Below the pieces are notes generated by a model. That model saw only the letters and a list, made by a program, of their open reading frames with translations, had not been told where the DNA came from and ran no database searches. A DNA stretch of 32,608 nt from GCA-002694895 sp964436345 (lineage in GTDB: Bacteria > Chloroflexota > Dehalococcoidia > Lucifugimonadales > GCA-002694895), in assembly GCA_964436345.1 (NCBI GenBank), contig CAYTCC010000006.1:1-32608 (forward strand), read 5' to 3'. The position numbers were made by a program, and so were the translations under genes. Within the stretch, counting starts at the first letter, position 1, and the number at the start of each line of letters is the position of its first letter. Shown in pieces: positions 25,168 through 31,698 of the stretch.

Positions 25168-26223
25168 TTATAATTTATTGTATGCCCATTGAATTAATTC
25201 TGAGGTTTCATCCCATCCGATACATTCATCAGTAATTGAAACACCATATTGAAGATTTTTTGTGTCAGATGAAAGATTTTGATTTCCTGGATTTAAGTGG
25301 CTTTCTAGCATGATACCGAAAATAGATTTCTGTCCATTGATTTTTAGATCTACTACTGATTTAAAAACTTTAGATTGATTTCTATGATCTTTATTTGAAT
25401 TTCCATGAGAACAATCAATAATAAGTTGGGAATTTAAGTTATTTTTATTTAATAATGCTACAGCATTTTTTACTGATTCTTCATCATAGTTAGTTCCATT
25501 TTTACCACCTCTGAGAATTAAGTGCCCGTATGCATTTCCTTTTGTTTTTACTACAGATGCTTGCCCTTTTTCATCTATGCCTAGGAAAACATGTTGATTT
25601 TGAGCAGTAACAATAGCATCAAGAGCTATTTGTACTGTACCACCAGTACCATTTTTAAATCCTATAGGCATACTAAGGCCGCTTGATAATTGTCTGTGTG
25701 TTTGACTTTCTACAGTTCTAGCCCCTATTGCTCCCCATGAAATTAGATCAGCATAGTACTGAGGAATAAAGGGATCAAGAAACTCTGTACCCGCAGGGAG
25801 CCCTATGTGTAGTACTTGATTAAGGAAACCTCTTGCTTTCCTTAAACCATCATGAACATCAAAAGTATCGTTGAGATTTGGGTCATTAATAAACCCCTTC
25901 CAACCTGTAGTAGTTCGAGGTTTTTCAAAATAAACTCTCATGACAATAAGAATTTTATCTTTTACTTTGTCAGAGATATTTTTTAATTTATTTGCATATT
26001 CTAGGCAGGCTTGAACATCGTGTATTGAACAAGGGCCAACAATCAATAGTAATTTTTCTGATTTTCCATCAATAATATTTTGAATTTCGTTTCGTGATTT
26101 GAATACTGTGTGTATTTGCTCAGGTTTTACTGGAACCATATCAATAAATTTTTCTGGTGAATACAAAGGTTTTATGTATTCTAGGTTAACATTGTGTATG
26201 TTTTTATTATAAGAATTAGTCAT
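25168..26223 (-). CDS. aroG: 3-deoxy-7-phosphoheptulonate (DAHP) synthase, class I (AroF/G/H type)
   Basis: First step of the shikimate pathway: PEP plus erythrose 4-phosphate to DAHP. The 351-aa length with LLLIVGPCSIHD, MRVYFEKPRTTTGWKGFINDP, LPAGTEFLDPF, WGAIGARTVESQ, GFKNGTGG, LRGGKNGTNYD and IDCSHGNSNKDHRNQ is the AroAI-alpha (E. coli-like) class. Metal ligands are among the Cys of GPCS, His of CSHGN, the Glu in LESHLNPGNQ, and the Asp in SITDECIGWD. E. coli isoenzymes are feedback-inhibited by Phe, Tyr or Trp; which applies here is unknown. It has its own 133-bp upstream region with promoter-like elements and palindromes, unlike its closely packed neighbours. Confidence 0.93.
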   Translation of the reverse strand: MTNSYNKNIHNVNLEYIKPLYSPEKFIDMVPVKPEQIHTVFKSRNEIQNIIDGKSEKLLLIVGPCSIHDVQACLEYANKLKNISDKVKDKILIVMRVYFEKPRTTTGWKGFINDPNLNDTFDVHDGLRKARGFLNQVLHIGLPAGTEFLDPFIPQYYADLISWGAIGARTVESQTHRQLSSGLSMPIGFKNGTGGTVQIALDAIVTAQNQHVFLGIDEKGQASVVKTKGNAYGHLILRGGKNGTNYDEESVKNAVALLNKNNLNSQLIIDCSHGNSNKDHRNQSKVFKSVVDLKINGQKSIFGIMLESHLNPGNQNLSSDTKNLQYGVSITDECIGWDETSELIQWAYNKL

Positions 26224-26252
26224 TTTATGATTATTAATGTAATTAAATTATA

Positions 26253-26264
26253 GAATAATTATTC
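26253..26264. promoter_or_regulatory. Perfect 12-bp palindrome before the DAHP synthase gene
   Basis: GAATAATTATTC is exactly self-complementary and lies 30-41 bp upstream of the ATG, immediately next to a minus-strand TATAAT (26252-26247). No matching -35 is seen at 16-18 bp, so the -10 is uncertain. It could be an operator for an aromatic-amino-acid repressor, but in AT-rich DNA a 12-bp palindrome may be chance. Confidence 0.25.
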
Positions 26265-26267
26265 ATT

Positions 26268-26283
26268 AATACGCTTTCGTATT
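26268..26283 (-). other. Small hairpin in the DAHP synthase leader
   Basis: A perfect 6-bp stem (AATACG / CGTATT) with a 4-nt loop lies 45-60 bp upstream of the ATG. If transcription starts near the extended -10 at 26298-26306 it would be in the mRNA leader. There is no T-run right after it, so a simple terminator is unlikely. Confidence 0.3.
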
Positions 26284-26297
26284 TTGAACAGGGAGAT

Positions 26298-26306
26298 ATT
26301 GTATCA
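26298..26306 (-). promoter_or_regulatory. Possible extended -10 promoter for the DAHP synthase gene
   Basis: On the minus strand, TGATACAAT (TG-n-TACAAT) at 26306-26298, predicting a start near 26291 and a leader of about 68 nt. No clear -35 is visible, which is acceptable for an extended -10 promoter but lowers confidence. Confidence 0.3.
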
Positions 26307-26356
26307 CAAAATTTAAATATCTAATTATAAAGTTTTAGTTTAAAGTTTGTATAAAA

Positions 26357-26746
26357 TTATTTAATGCGCAAATTTTTTGTATTCTCAAGGTATATGAATT
26401 TCAAATCTTTTTGAGGTATTTTGCTTTTGAAAATTATTAATATTCTAATGCAAAGTTTTAAATTATTTTTTATTTTAGGTTCAGTTGTACTAAATAAAGA
26501 TTCATTTATTAATCCAAAATTTTTCCTTGCAACTGTTGCTGGGTAATAGGATTTCAAATCTTCAGTAGAAGAAAATACAATAAACAAGATATCTTCTTTT
26601 CTAATGTTGTTGGAAGAAAATATCTCTTCTAATAATTTATTGGTTTTAATTTCTATTTCTTTTTTAGTATCACTGTTTGTAGTAGTAGCACCACGGACAG
26701 AAACGATGTTTGTAGTCTGGAATAAAGATAATAATTTGCTTAGCAT
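26357..26746 (-). CDS. aroH: Chorismate mutase, AroH type
   Basis: Monofunctional chorismate mutase converting chorismate to prephenate for Phe and Tyr, 129 aa as in Bacillus AroH. Key residues of the trimeric AroH fold are seen: Arg in VSVRGATTTN, FIVFSSTEDL, the YPATVARKNFG block, Glu in TTEPKIK, Arg in CIRILI and Tyr in FIYLEN. The N-terminus (MLSKLLSLFQTTNI) is a little longer than in other members. It lies 14-15 bp after trpA in the same direction. Confidence 0.87.
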   Translation of the reverse strand: MLSKLLSLFQTTNIVSVRGATTTNSDTKKEIEIKTNKLLEEIFSSNNIRKEDILFIVFSSTEDLKSYYPATVARKNFGLINESLFSTTEPKIKNNLKLCIRILIIFKSKIPQKDLKFIYLENTKNLRIK

Positions 26747-26760
26747 ATATTGTGTTTTGT

Positions 26761-27573
26761 TTATTTGTTAAGATTATTTATAAAATCATTAATGATTGTT
26801 TTGATGTCACCATTTTGATTTTCTTTTTCTATTATTGGGGATATTTTATTAATAAGAGCACTTGCAATAATAGCTCCATCTGCATATTTGTTTATAATTT
26901 TGATGTGTTCATTTGTTGAAATCCCGAAGCCAACTAACACAGGTACTGATGAAGTTTGTTTAATTATATCAATAATTTTAAGATTTTTTGATGATAATTT
27001 GTCTCTTGATCCTGTAACACCAGTAGAACTCACATAATATATAAAGCCTTTGGAATTTTGAACCACTTTTTTAATTTTTGCTTTTGAAGTTGCTGGAGTA
27101 AGCATATTTATTAGATATATATTATTATTATTGAATATTTGATTTATTTTTTTCGATTGCTCGAATGGTAGATCAGGTATTACTATTCCATCAACACCTG
27201 CGTGCATTGCAATCTCTGAAAATTTCGCAATTCCAAATTGGTATATTGGATTTAAGTAACTCATAATAAGAATAGGTTTTTTCACATCTGTTTTTCTAAG
27301 GATTTTAACTATTTCAAATGTTGAATCAATAATTGATTTTGTATTATTTTTATTTTTTGCTTCAATTGCTTTAAATGAAGTGTTCTGAATCGTAGGGCCG
27401 TCAGCAATAGGATCACTGAATGGTATTCCTATTTCTAAAATATCAATATTTGAATTAATTAATATTTGAGCTATTTCAATAGAAGAATTAAAATCCGGAT
27501 ATCCTGAAGTTAGATATAAAGTTAGGATTGGTTTTTTATAATTATTAAGTTGATCTAATTTGTTCTTATTCAT
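26761..27573 (-). CDS. trpA: Tryptophan synthase alpha chain
   Basis: Cleaves indole-3-glycerol phosphate to indole and glyceraldehyde 3-phosphate; indole normally passes to TrpB. The barrel shows LYLTSGYPDF, the catalytic Glu in LEIGIPFSDP and the catalytic Asp in ADGPTIQ, IMSYLNPIY, PDLPFEQS, YYVSSTGVTG and LVGFGIS with the phosphate-binding loop. The start is ATG 27573 with AGGA five bases before it; an in-frame TTG at 27588 would overlap the preceding gene. No trpB, trpC or trpD is in the window, so the alpha chain is apart from its partner. Confidence 0.92.
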   Translation of the reverse strand: MNKNKLDQLNNYKKPILTLYLTSGYPDFNSSIEIAQILINSNIDILEIGIPFSDPIADGPTIQNTSFKAIEAKNKNNTKSIIDSTFEIVKILRKTDVKKPILIMSYLNPIYQFGIAKFSEIAMHAGVDGIVIPDLPFEQSKKINQIFNNNNIYLINMLTPATSKAKIKKVVQNSKGFIYYVSSTGVTGSRDKLSSKNLKIIDIIKQTSSVPVLVGFGISTNEHIKIINKYADGAIIASALINKISPIIEKENQNGDIKTIINDFINNLNK

Positions 27574-27581
27574 TTTTCCTA

Positions 27582-28250
27582 TTACCAAGCAATGTTTCCG
27601 CTAAGGTTATCAATATTTAAATTTTTTGCTTTAAATATTAAAAAATCATTTAATGATTTTTTAATATTTGTATCATCACCATGTCCTGGATGTACTATAG
27701 TATGCCCTGGAAGATTTAACAATTTATTTTCTATGCTATCAATGAGTATTTTGAAACTTTCTGAATCTTGTGTTCTGCCTGGGCCACCAGGAAATAAAGT
27801 ATCACCTGAAAACAAATTATCTTCAATTAATATGCAGGCTGAGCCCTGTGTATGCCCTGGAGTACTGATAAATTTTATTCTTGTTTGATTTAGTTTATAT
27901 TGTTTTGAATTTTCATAATATTTTATATATTTTGGATTTATTTCCAATTCTTTTAATTTGGCCGAATCATTTTTCCCAATCCATATTTCAATTTCTTTAT
28001 CTAAAAAACTTATGATATCTTGAAGGCCGTCAATATGATCATAATGGTTATGAGTTATAAATATTGCATTGATGTTCCATTCATGATTTTTTATTAGAAA
28101 TTTTTTTATATTACAAATATCAGATGGAGCGTCAATTAATATTGCGTTTTTGGTTTTTATTGATCCTATCAACCAAATATTGTTATATAAAGGATTTACG
28201 ATATTTTTAGTAAAAAATAAATCATTTTGCTCAAAGGTTTGTTTATTCAT
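27582..28250 (-). CDS. Metallo-beta-lactamase-fold hydrolase, glyoxalase II-like
   Basis: A 222-aa binuclear-metal hydrolase. The signature HNHYDH (67-72, within FITHNHYDHIDG), TPGHTQGSACI (H133), FSGDTLFPGGPGRT (D150) and HPGHGDDT complete the metal site. The short length and GGPGRT tail after the bridging Asp resemble the YcbL-like, glyoxalase II-related group, so a thioester hydrolase is the likeliest role. It overlaps nothing and sits 8 bp before trpA, but no functional link to trpA is evident. It starts a block with its own upstream promoter candidate at 28284-28312. Confidence 0.82.
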   Translation of the reverse strand: MNKQTFEQNDLFFTKNIVNPLYNNIWLIGSIKTKNAILIDAPSDICNIKKFLIKNHEWNINAIFITHNHYDHIDGLQDIISFLDKEIEIWIGKNDSAKLKELEINPKYIKYYENSKQYKLNQTRIKFISTPGHTQGSACILIEDNLFSGDTLFPGGPGRTQDSESFKILIDSIENKLLNLPGHTIVHPGHGDDTNIKKSLNDFLIFKAKNLNIDNLSGNIAW

Positions 28251-28283
28251 TTGATTTTATTCAATAAGAGTAATTGAATTATG

Positions 28284-28312
28284 ATATTACTAGTTTCCTA
28301 GATAGTAAACAA
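28284..28312 (-). promoter_or_regulatory. Candidate promoter for the hydrolase-trpA-aroH block
   Basis: Minus strand TTGTTT (28312-28307), a 17-bp spacer and TAATAT (28289-28284). The predicted start is near 28277, about 27 nt before the hydrolase ATG. The -35 is a partial match. The spacer contains a small inverted repeat (CTAG-GAAA-CTAG). Confidence 0.4.
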
Positions 28313-28360
28313 TGCCTATTTAAAAAGACTATTATTAACTGTTTTACTTAAACAATAGAA

Positions 28361-29068
28361 TTATTCAACTTCATTAGTACTGATAAGATTTAAATTTTTT
28401 ATATTTTGATTTATTGATGTTTGATGAATATCTGAATTTAAATATTCTGGGAATGAAATTATTTGAATAGTTTCTTTTGATTTGAATTTTTCTTTAATGT
28501 TGATATTTATTGAATTTTCAGACACTCCTAACACTGTGCAAGAATATTCATTTCCAAGATTGATTAGATTAGAAATCCTTTTTGCAATATTATTCTCAAT
28601 TATGAGTATTTTGCTATTACCTTTGTATATTTCTATTGAAGCTTTTTCTTTTTTAATAGTTAATTGTGATCCAGTATCTATGCCTTGATTTAAAATTTTT
28701 TTTGAATTTGTTATATTACATTTTAGATTTATAGATTTCCCAGTCTCATTTACTAAATTTGATGTATCAATTTTATCTACGCTTTTTTTCTTTTTTGATA
28801 GATTTAATTGTAATTTATTAATGTTTTTTTGAGCGATCGTATTATTAGGGGAAATTTTTAATACATATTTAAAACATTTAGTAGCATTTTCTTTGTCTAA
28901 TAACTTCATATAAGAAATCCCAAGTCTATTTAGGGTTTCGATATTATTTTTAGTAATATTTAAAATTGCTAAATTTAATTTTTTTGCTTTTCCCCAATTA
29001 TTGTTAGAAGCCTCTCTGATAGCTGATTTTATGAGAGAGTTAACATCAGGTTTAGCTATTACTTCCAT
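28361..29068 (-). CDS. TPR protein with a conserved C-terminal domain of unknown role
   Basis: A 235-aa protein. Residues about 10-90 contain two to three tetratricopeptide-like helix pairs (NNWGKAKKLNLAIL, ETLNRLGISYMKLLDKENATKCFKYVLKISPNN), a protein-binding scaffold. A low-complexity Ser/Lys/Asn linker (about 91-130) follows. Residues about 134-205 (GSQLTIKKEKASIEIYKG ... AKRISNLINLGNEY) form a compact domain with regular beta/alpha alternation. I recall similar TPR-plus-C-terminal proteins in Chloroflexota, with a GNxYxxxVL core somewhat like HIRAN, but cannot confirm it. There is no signal peptide. A promoter candidate lies upstream and gaps of about 100 bp lie on both sides, so it is probably its own transcript. 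Confidence 0.7.
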   Translation of the reverse strand: MEVIAKPDVNSLIKSAIREASNNNWGKAKKLNLAILNITKNNIETLNRLGISYMKLLDKENATKCFKYVLKISPNNTIAQKNINKLQLNLSKKKKSVDKIDTSNLVNETGKSINLKCNITNSKKILNQGIDTGSQLTIKKEKASIEIYKGNSKILIIENNIAKRISNLINLGNEYSCTVLGVSENSININIKEKFKSKETIQIISFPEYLNSDIHQTSINQNIKNLNLISTNEVE

Positions 29069-29104
29069 AAAGTTTAAGTTCCATACATTTATAAAATCGA
29101 TAGG

Positions 29105-29134
29105 ATTCTAGTTGTTAATATGATCATTTTGCAA
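29105..29134 (-). promoter_or_regulatory. Candidate promoter for the TPR gene
   Basis: Minus strand TTGCAA (29134-29129), an 18-bp spacer and TAGAAT (29110-29105), with a start near 29098, about 30 nt before the ATG. The spacer includes the 8-bp palindrome ATGATCAT. Confidence 0.45.
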
Positions 29135-29159
29135 TACATATTTGGGGTTTTAATTGAAA

Positions 29160-30416
29160 TTATTGAAATAATTTAAATACATCATGTATTTTATTTATAG
29201 CTTTATTTATATCTTTTTCATTAATTAAGCAGGTAATTCTTATATCTGATGTTGTTATCATTTCTATATTTACCTTGGATTTAAATAAAGCTTCAAAAAA
29301 TTTAGCAGCATAGCCAGGTGAATTTTGGATTCCTGTTCCAATAATACTGATTTTAGCGTAATTACTTCCCGAGGTTATATTTTCATAATTTATATTTTTA
29401 ATTGATTTATTTTGCACTATGTTCAAAGCATGAGTTAGATCTTCGTTTTTTACTGTGAATGTTAAATCTGTTTTGTTATTTCTGCTTACATTTTGGACTA
29501 TAACATCTACATTTATCCCTGCTTCACTTAGCGGTTTGAATACTTTTGCTGCTATACCGGGTTTATCAGGAACATTATGTATTGTAATTTTTGATATATT
29601 TCCTTCGGAAGTGACCCCGGTAACTTTATTTCTGTTTTCGGTTATTTTGTTCAAAATTATACCTCTTTTTTGTAAATCATTTAATTTTTCTATGTTGGAA
29701 ATTATAGTACCAGTGCCATTTTCAAAAGCAGATTTTATAATAATTGGCATATTGTAATGTAACCCCAATTCAATTGATCTTGGATGCATTTTAGCGCCAT
29801 AATTTGCTAGTTCTAACATATCTTCATATGATAAATAATCAATTTTTTTGGCACTTTTAACAATTTTAGGATCTGCAGTGAATATACCTTCTACATCAGT
29901 ATAAACTTCACAAATATCAGCTTTCAAACTAGCTGCTAATGCTACAGCAGTTGTATCAGATCCTCCTCTTCCTAGAGTTGTTATTTCAAAATTTTCATTG
30001 TATCCTTGAAAGCCAGCTATTACGACGACTTGCCCATTATTTATTTCATTATTTATTCTTTTGTTATCAATAGAAACTATTTGAGCTTCTCCAAAAGTTG
30101 AGTTTGTATCAATTCCTGCTTGGAATCCAGTTAAGGAGATTGCTTTTAATCCAAGTTCTTGTAGTGCTATAGACATTAAAGCACTTGAAACTATTTCCCC
30201 AGAAGACATCAATAAATCTAATTCTCTGATATTTGGGTGATTAGATAACATTTTAGCTTTGTTCAAAAGTTCATCTGTAGATTTGCCCATTGCAGATACT
30301 ACTAAAACAATTTTTTTGCCTTCATTTATAGATTTTTTTGTTGTTTTAGCTATGTTTTTAATTTTAGATATTGAATCTAAAGAAGTTCCGCCATATTTTC
30401 TTACTATCAATTCCAT
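29160..30416 (-). CDS. lysC: Aspartokinase
   Basis: Phosphorylates aspartate, the first step to Lys, Thr and Met. The 418-aa single-function form shows VRKYGGTSLDS at the N-terminus, ALSLTGFQAGIDTN-like substrate loop (about 95-108), FEITTLGRGGSDTTAVALAA, and two C-terminal ACT domains (DKPGIAAKVFKPLSEAGINVDVI and SPGYAAKFFEALFKSKVNIEMITTSDIRITCLI). The latter bind Lys or Thr for feedback control. It starts 3 bp after thrB, which argues that the pair serves threonine, although lysine feedback is also possible. The ATG is clear. Confidence 0.93.
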   Translation of the reverse strand: MELIVRKYGGTSLDSISKIKNIAKTTKKSINEGKKIVLVVSAMGKSTDELLNKAKMLSNHPNIRELDLLMSSGEIVSSALMSIALQELGLKAISLTGFQAGIDTNSTFGEAQIVSIDNKRINNEINNGQVVVIAGFQGYNENFEITTLGRGGSDTTAVALAASLKADICEVYTDVEGIFTADPKIVKSAKKIDYLSYEDMLELANYGAKMHPRSIELGLHYNMPIIIKSAFENGTGTIISNIEKLNDLQKRGIILNKITENRNKVTGVTSEGNISKITIHNVPDKPGIAAKVFKPLSEAGINVDVIVQNVSRNNKTDLTFTVKNEDLTHALNIVQNKSIKNINYENITSGSNYAKISIIGTGIQNSPGYAAKFFEALFKSKVNIEMITTSDIRITCLINEKDINKAINKIHDVFKLFQ

Positions 30417-30419
30417 AAT

Positions 30420-31358
30420 TTAATTTTTTATATGTGCTCCCTTTCCAGTGAAAGAAGTTATTAGAAGTTTAGCTTCGATATTTTGCTTATCACAATAATC
30501 TGCGACTTCATAAAAAAAGCTCATAGGATTGTTTGTTGTTATTCCAGCTATAGTAGGTCCCGAGCCACATAAAAATGAACCTAATCCTCCTATTTCAGGA
30601 ATCTTGTTTAATAATTTTGTTAATTTAGGATAATGTTTTAATCTAATGCCTTGATGAAACACATCATCAAATGCTGTTTTAATAATATTTGTATTTGGTG
30701 ATCTTAAACTATTTGTTAAGAGAGATAATCTACTCATATTATGGACAAATTTTTCTATTGAAATAGTTTTTGGGAGATTGCCTCTAGATTTTATAGTATT
30801 TGTTTTATCTTTAGGAATTATTATTACTAATTTTATATTAGAATCATATTCAATATTTGAGATTATAACTTCTGATTTATTTGGGATACATAATTTGATT
30901 CCGCCATTGATACATGCAGCTAAATTGTCATAATGATCTTCTAATTCTTTTGCTATGTTTAAAAGTTGTATTTTGTTGAAACATTTGTTGTGATTTTTAT
31001 TAATATAATAATTTGCTGCTAATAATCCTGCAGATATAGCTGACGAACTACTACCTAATCCACTTTCGGTATTGATATTATTTTTTATTTTAATATATAT
31101 ATTTGGAATATTAAATTGTGACATTTTGAATGGAATGGTAAATGCTTTATAAGCGAGATTTGATTTATTTAATGGTAAATTATTTTCTCCCTCTCCTTTT
31201 ATTTCTATTTTAAGTTTTGATGTATTATATTCCTCAGGTTGAAATAGAAATTCAAATTCATTCCATATATCTATTGCACCCCCGATACAATCAAACCCAG
31301 GCCCCATATTTGCAATAGTTGCAGGACTATATACTTTTATGTAATTTTTAGCTGTCAT
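30420..31358 (-). CDS. thrB: Homoserine kinase (GHMP family)
   Basis: Phosphorylates homoserine for threonine synthesis. The GHMP motifs are YSPATIANMGPGFDCIG near the N-terminus, the ATP-binding GLGSSSSAISAGLLAAN, and FLCGSGPTIAGI near the C-terminus. The start is ATG 31358, which gives the standard N-terminus; the frame extends to a TTG at 31388, but the added ten residues look unlike any family member. No threonine synthase (thrC) or homoserine dehydrogenase is seen. It is the first gene of the minus-strand run, with a promoter candidate at 31424-31451. Confidence 0.92.
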   Translation of the reverse strand: MTAKNYIKVYSPATIANMGPGFDCIGGAIDIWNEFEFLFQPEEYNTSKLKIEIKGEGENNLPLNKSNLAYKAFTIPFKMSQFNIPNIYIKIKNNINTESGLGSSSSAISAGLLAANYYINKNHNKCFNKIQLLNIAKELEDHYDNLAACINGGIKLCIPNKSEVIISNIEYDSNIKLVIIIPKDKTNTIKSRGNLPKTISIEKFVHNMSRLSLLTNSLRSPNTNIIKTAFDDVFHQGIRLKHYPKLTKLLNKIPEIGGLGSFLCGSGPTIAGITTNNPMSFFYEVADYCDKQNIEAKLLITSFTGKGAHIKN

Positions 31359-31387
31359 TTTAAATTTAATATATACTAATAAATTCA

Positions 31388-31400
31388 AGAATCAGATTCT
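31388..31400. promoter_or_regulatory. 13-bp palindrome in the thrB leader
   Basis: AGAATC-A-GATTCT is a perfect 6-bp inverted repeat around one base, about 30-42 bp upstream of the thrB ATG and downstream of its predicted transcription start. It may be a repressor site or a minor hairpin; the call rests on symmetry only. Confidence 0.25.
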
Positions 31401-31423
31401 AACACTTAGATAATTTATTAACC

Positions 31424-31451
31424 ATAATACTCAGGGCGTATTTTTACTCAA
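31424..31451 (-). promoter_or_regulatory. Candidate promoter for thrB-lysC
   Basis: Minus strand TTGAGT (31451-31446), a 16-bp spacer and TATTAT (31429-31424). The predicted start is near 31417, with a leader of about 60 nt. The -35 and spacer lie within the inverted repeat at 31432-31469. Confidence 0.45.
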
Positions 31452-31469
31452 ATAAAGTAAAATTCCCTG
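31432..31469. repeat. Two-tier inverted repeat overlapping the thrB promoter
   Basis: The outer arms CAGGG / CCCTG (5 bp) enclose the inner arms TTTTACT / AGTAAAA (7 bp) around a 7-nt loop; the interior loop is 5 nt on the left and 2 nt on the right. It covers the -35 and spacer of the candidate thrB promoter and ends 20 bp before the rpoB -35. It could be an operator shared by the divergent genes. It lies upstream of both predicted starts, so it is not an obvious terminator. Confidence 0.45.
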
Positions 31470-31488
31470 TAAAAGCTATAAATAATTA

Positions 31489-31517
31489 TTGACACTGAAT
31501 CTCTTATTATGTAATGT
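31489..31517 (+). promoter_or_regulatory. Promoter for rpoB
   Basis: A perfect TTGACA (31489-31494), a 17-bp spacer and TAATGT (31512-31517). The predicted start is near 31524, giving an untranslated leader of about 175 nt before the rpoB ATG at 31699. Confidence 0.6.
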
Positions 31518-31575
31518 ATTTGTTTGGTAGATGAATATATCGCTCTTTAGACATCAAATTTCATACAACTATGTG

Positions 31576-31606
31576 AAGGATTTAAGAATATTTTTTCTAA
31601 ATCCTT
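31576..31606 (+). ncRNA. Leader hairpin upstream of rpoB, possible attenuator
   Basis: A perfect 9-bp stem (AAGGATTTA / TAAATCCTT) is extended inside by GAA/TTC after a one-base bulge, with a U-rich loop. It lies about 50 nt into the predicted leader, and T-rich sequence follows some 15 nt later (31621-31640). It may be an attenuator, a ribosomal-protein/RNAP autoregulation site, or an RNase processing site; the spacing to the T-run is long for a classical terminator. Confidence 0.4.
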
Positions 31607-31698
31607 ATATTGCTTCATACATTTTTTATTTTTCTTTCAAATATATACTTATTCCCATATTTTAATTTTACTTGAATTTTAATTTTCAGGAGTTTTTT

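Larger units (their letters stand above)
31359..31698. other. thrB/rpoB divergent intergenic region (340 bp)
   Basis: This is the longest non-coding stretch in the window. From left to right it holds the thrB leader with a short palindrome, a thrB promoter overlapped by a structured inverted repeat, a consensus-like rpoB promoter, and a long rpoB leader with a strong hairpin. I see no open frame of note, no tRNA, and no recognisable riboswitch. Confidence 0.6.

Noticed and set aside
26299..26309. TTGT-ATC-ACAA near the DAHP synthase promoter as a Rex site
   Set aside because: The half sites match only four bases each and the spacing is far too short for the 18-bp Rex operator.
28315..28345. 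TGTTT-AAGTA-AAACA hairpin plus a T-run after the TPR gene as a terminator
   Set aside because: It is a 5-bp A/T-dominated stem and the T-run is not adjacent, so support is too weak to annotate.
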